64,000 nucleotides of DNA. It comes from Ferribacterium limneticum. GTDB taxonomy: Bacteria; Pseudomonadota; Gammaproteobacteria; Burkholderiales; Rhodocyclaceae. Where the stretch lies: contig NZ_CP075189.1 in assembly GCF_020510565.1 (NCBI RefSeq), forward strand, positions 3,710,501-3,774,500, in the 5' to 3' direction. Below, piece after piece: positions 62,448-64,000 of this stretch; within the stretch, counting starts at the first letter, position 1, and the number at the start of each line of letters is the position of its first letter. The position numbers and the translations under genes were made by a program. The notes beneath the pieces were generated by a model. That model was not told the origin of the DNA. It ran no database searches and saw only the letters and a list, made by a program, of their open reading frames with translations.

Positions 62448-63630
62448 GTTTGTGCCGGGAAACCGGCTCACTCTGCTCAACTCGGGCGAAGATTATTTTC
62501 CCGCGCTGCTCGCCGCCATCGACGCGGCCGAAGTCGAGATCTACCTTGAAAGCTACATCTTCGCCGACGACGTAATTGGTCATCAGGTGGCCAACGCCCT
62601 GTGCCGGGCGGCCGAGCGCGGCGTCCAGGTCAATGTCACGGTCGACGGCTTCGGGGCACGCAATTTCAAATTCGACTTCTTTTCCCGGTTGACCGTGGCA
62701 GGTGTCCGCGCCATGTTCTACCGGCCCGAAATCGGCCGCTTCCACTTCAAGCGCCACCGCTTGCGCCGCCTCCACCGCAAGCTGGTCGTCATCGACGCAC
62801 GCGTCGCCTTCGTCGGCGGCATCAACGTCATCGACGACAACAACGCGCCGTTCGACATGCGCCCGCACTACGACTACGCCGTGCGCGTCGAAGGGCCGGT
62901 CCTCCGCCAGGTGCATCACGCCGTGCGCCGGATGTGGGAAACCGTGTCGTGGGTCAATTTCAAGCGACGTTTCCGCCTCGCCCCGGTGGCCGATCCCTGC
63001 TGCGCGGCCGCCGGCGACCAGAACGCGGCTTTCCTGATCCGCGACAACATCCGGCACCGCAATGACATCCTGCACGCCTATCTCGACGCCATCGACAACG
63101 CCAAACACGACATCCTGATCGCCAACGCCTACTTCCTGCCCGGCCTGCGCTTCGGCCGCGCGCTCTATGCTGCGGCCCAGCGCGGCGTGCGCATCACCGT
63201 GCTACTGCAAGGCAAGAGCGACCACCAGCTATTCCGCTACGCCACCCAGACCCTGTACGCCACCGCACTGGCCGCCGGCATCCGCATCTTCGAGTATGAA
63301 AAGAGTTTCATGCACGCCAAGGTCGCCGTCATCGACGGCGAGTGGGCCACCGTCGGCTCATCGAACATCGACCCCTTCAGCCTGCTCCTGGCCAAGGAAG
63401 CCAATCTCGTCGTGCGCGACGCCGGGTTTGCCGGCGAACTCGAAGCCAGCCTCCGGAGTGCCATGGCCATCGGCGCCCGCGAACTGCTCGCCGAAGAACT
63501 GTCGCGCCAGCCCATCCACTCGCGCTTTCTGCGCTGGCTGGCCTACGGGCTGGTCCGCGCCATGGTCGGCATCGCCGGCTACAGCCAGCGCCACTGGCAG
63601 AGCGAGGAAACTAAGCCAGAGGAACGATGA
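62437..63630 (+). CDS. clsB: Phospholipase D-family cardiolipin synthase B-like
   Basis: 397 residues, two HKD motifs: LHRKLVVIDARVAFVGGINV (~125-144) and MHAKVAVIDGEWATVGSSNI (~288-307). That spacing and the lack of long N-terminal membrane segments fit ClsB/YbhO. It would make cardiolipin or phosphatidylglycerol by phosphatidyl transfer. Between strands before the first HKD, FKFDFFSRLTVAG is encoded by repeat copy G. The 3' end overlaps gluQ (convergent) by 20 bp. Confidence 0.9.
   Translation: MAAEFVPGNRLTLLNSGEDYFPALLAAIDAAEVEIYLESYIFADDVIGHQVANALCRAAERGVQVNVTVDGFGARNFKFDFFSRLTVAGVRAMFYRPEIGRFHFKRHRLRRLHRKLVVIDARVAFVGGINVIDDNNAPFDMRPHYDYAVRVEGPVLRQVHHAVRRMWETVSWVNFKRRFRLAPVADPCCAAAGDQNAAFLIRDNIRHRNDILHAYLDAIDNAKHDILIANAYFLPGLRFGRALYAAAQRGVRITVLLQGKSDHQLFRYATQTLYATALAAGIRIFEYEKSFMHAKVAVIDGEWATVGSSNIDPFSLLLAKEANLVVRDAGFAGELEASLRSAMAIGARELLAEELSRQPIHSRFLRWLAYGLVRAMVGIAGYSQRHWQSEETKPEER
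62661..62700 (+). repeat. Dispersed 40-bp repeat, copy G
   Basis: CAATTTCAAATTCGAC, then TTCTTTT, then CCCGGTTGACCGTGGCA. The right half is perfect and the left half diverged. It is inside clsB in gene orientation and ends in the codons for LTVA, the same frame as copy C. Confidence 0.75.
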
Positions 63631-64000
63631 TCGCCGGTTGCCGCGGAATCGCGGCGAACGACCAGTTCGCCAGCCCCCAGGCCCAGACCTCAGCCACCGT
63701 CGCCCGGGCCAGTTCGGCCGGCACGGCCTGACCGAGAAAATCCAAGGCCCGAACCAGCTCGGCCGCCGCGATCTCACTCGCCAAAGGGCGGGCCAGCGTC
63801 TGCTTTGACAGCTTCTCGCCAGCCGCATTGGCCGCCACCGGCAGATGGGCGTAGCTCGGCGTGGCAAAACCCAGACAGCGTTGCAGCCAGATCTGGCGCG
63901 GCGTCGAAGCGAGCAGATCGGCGCCGCGCACGACTTGCGAAATTTGCTGAAAATCGTCATCGACCGTGACCGCCAGTTGGTAGGCGAACAAGCCATCGGC
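63611..64000 (-). CDS. gluQ: Glutamyl-Q tRNA(Asp) synthetase, 3' part
   Basis: The frame is open at the window edge; about 129 C-terminal residues are visible. DGLFAYQLAVTVDDDFQQIS, VVRGADLLASTPRQIWLQ, YAHLPVAANAAGEKLSKQT match the GluQ-RS paralogue of glutamyl-tRNA synthetase, with the KLSKQT form of the KMSKS loop. It loads glutamate onto queuosine of tRNA-Asp and needs no tRNA-Glu. The anticodon-binding domain is absent, as expected. Confidence 0.93.
   Translation of the reverse strand, partial: ADGLFAYQLAVTVDDDFQQISQVVRGADLLASTPRQIWLQRCLGFATPSYAHLPVAANAAGEKLSKQTLARPLASEIAAAELVRALDFLGQAVPAELARATVAEVWAWGLANWSFAAIPRQPAIIVPLA

Overview
The window reads as a high-GC betaproteobacterial chromosome, most likely a member of the Rhodocyclales (Dechloromonas/Azonexus-like). 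This rests on gene content and order (rplY-pth-ychF, ribB-ribH-nusB-thiL-pgpA, coaX-birA, ntrBC, glnA, nadA, gluQ), strong G/C bias at third codon positions, and the many PAS, GGDEF, EAL and hemerythrin signalling proteins. No 16S gene is present, so the genus is inference.

Layout. 1-9.9 kb: housekeeping genes (ribosomal protein L25, Pth, YchF, riboflavin/NusB/ThiL/PgpA operon), a PAS-GGDEF-EAL protein, a membrane-bound spermidine-synthase-like protein, YceI and an orphan HicA-like protein. 9.9-26.9 kb: a nearly gapless sensory operon of nine genes: hybrid histidine kinase, REC-PAS-GGDEF-EAL-REC protein, three further histidine kinases (one with hemerythrin), REC-HD-GYP, a lone receiver, an MglA-type small GTPase and a receiver fused to a PilB/GspE-type ATPase. 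It looks like a c-di-GMP/phosphorelay module that could steer pili or polarity.

27.0-41.0 kb: a 14.0-kb integrative element bounded by a perfect 53-bp direct repeat, inserted in the 3' half of tRNA-Arg(CCG). It carries a tyrosine integrase, an AlpA-like regulator, a primase-helicase, an XRE/ImmA pair and an end-located two-gene cargo that includes a papain-like protein. It has only one set of phage structural genes: tail assembly chaperones with a canonical GGGAAAC frameshift site, and a 1162-residue tape measure protein. There is no capsid, portal, terminase, major tail or lysis gene. The best reading is a phage satellite that supplies its own tail-length module; a deleted prophage is the main alternative. 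This is the leading candidate for an undescribed system.

41.1-64 kb: chromosome again. It holds an HDOD protein, an NlpC/P60 lipoprotein, succinate-semialdehyde dehydrogenase, a DUF350/SPFH/DUF4178 cluster with a 47-residue partner, CoaX, BirA, NtrB/NtrC, an RND efflux pair, GlnA with a sigma-54 promoter and NtrC site, a CDF metal transporter, a rhodanese, NadA, an EEP-family hydrolase, a ClsB-like phospholipase-D protein and the 3' part of GluQ.

A second unexplained signal crosses these regions: a dispersed repeat of about 40 bp (a T-rich stretch ending in CCGGTTGACCGTG) with eight recognisable copies and one weak copy, all in the chromosome and none in the element. Six copies lie inside genes and are translated.
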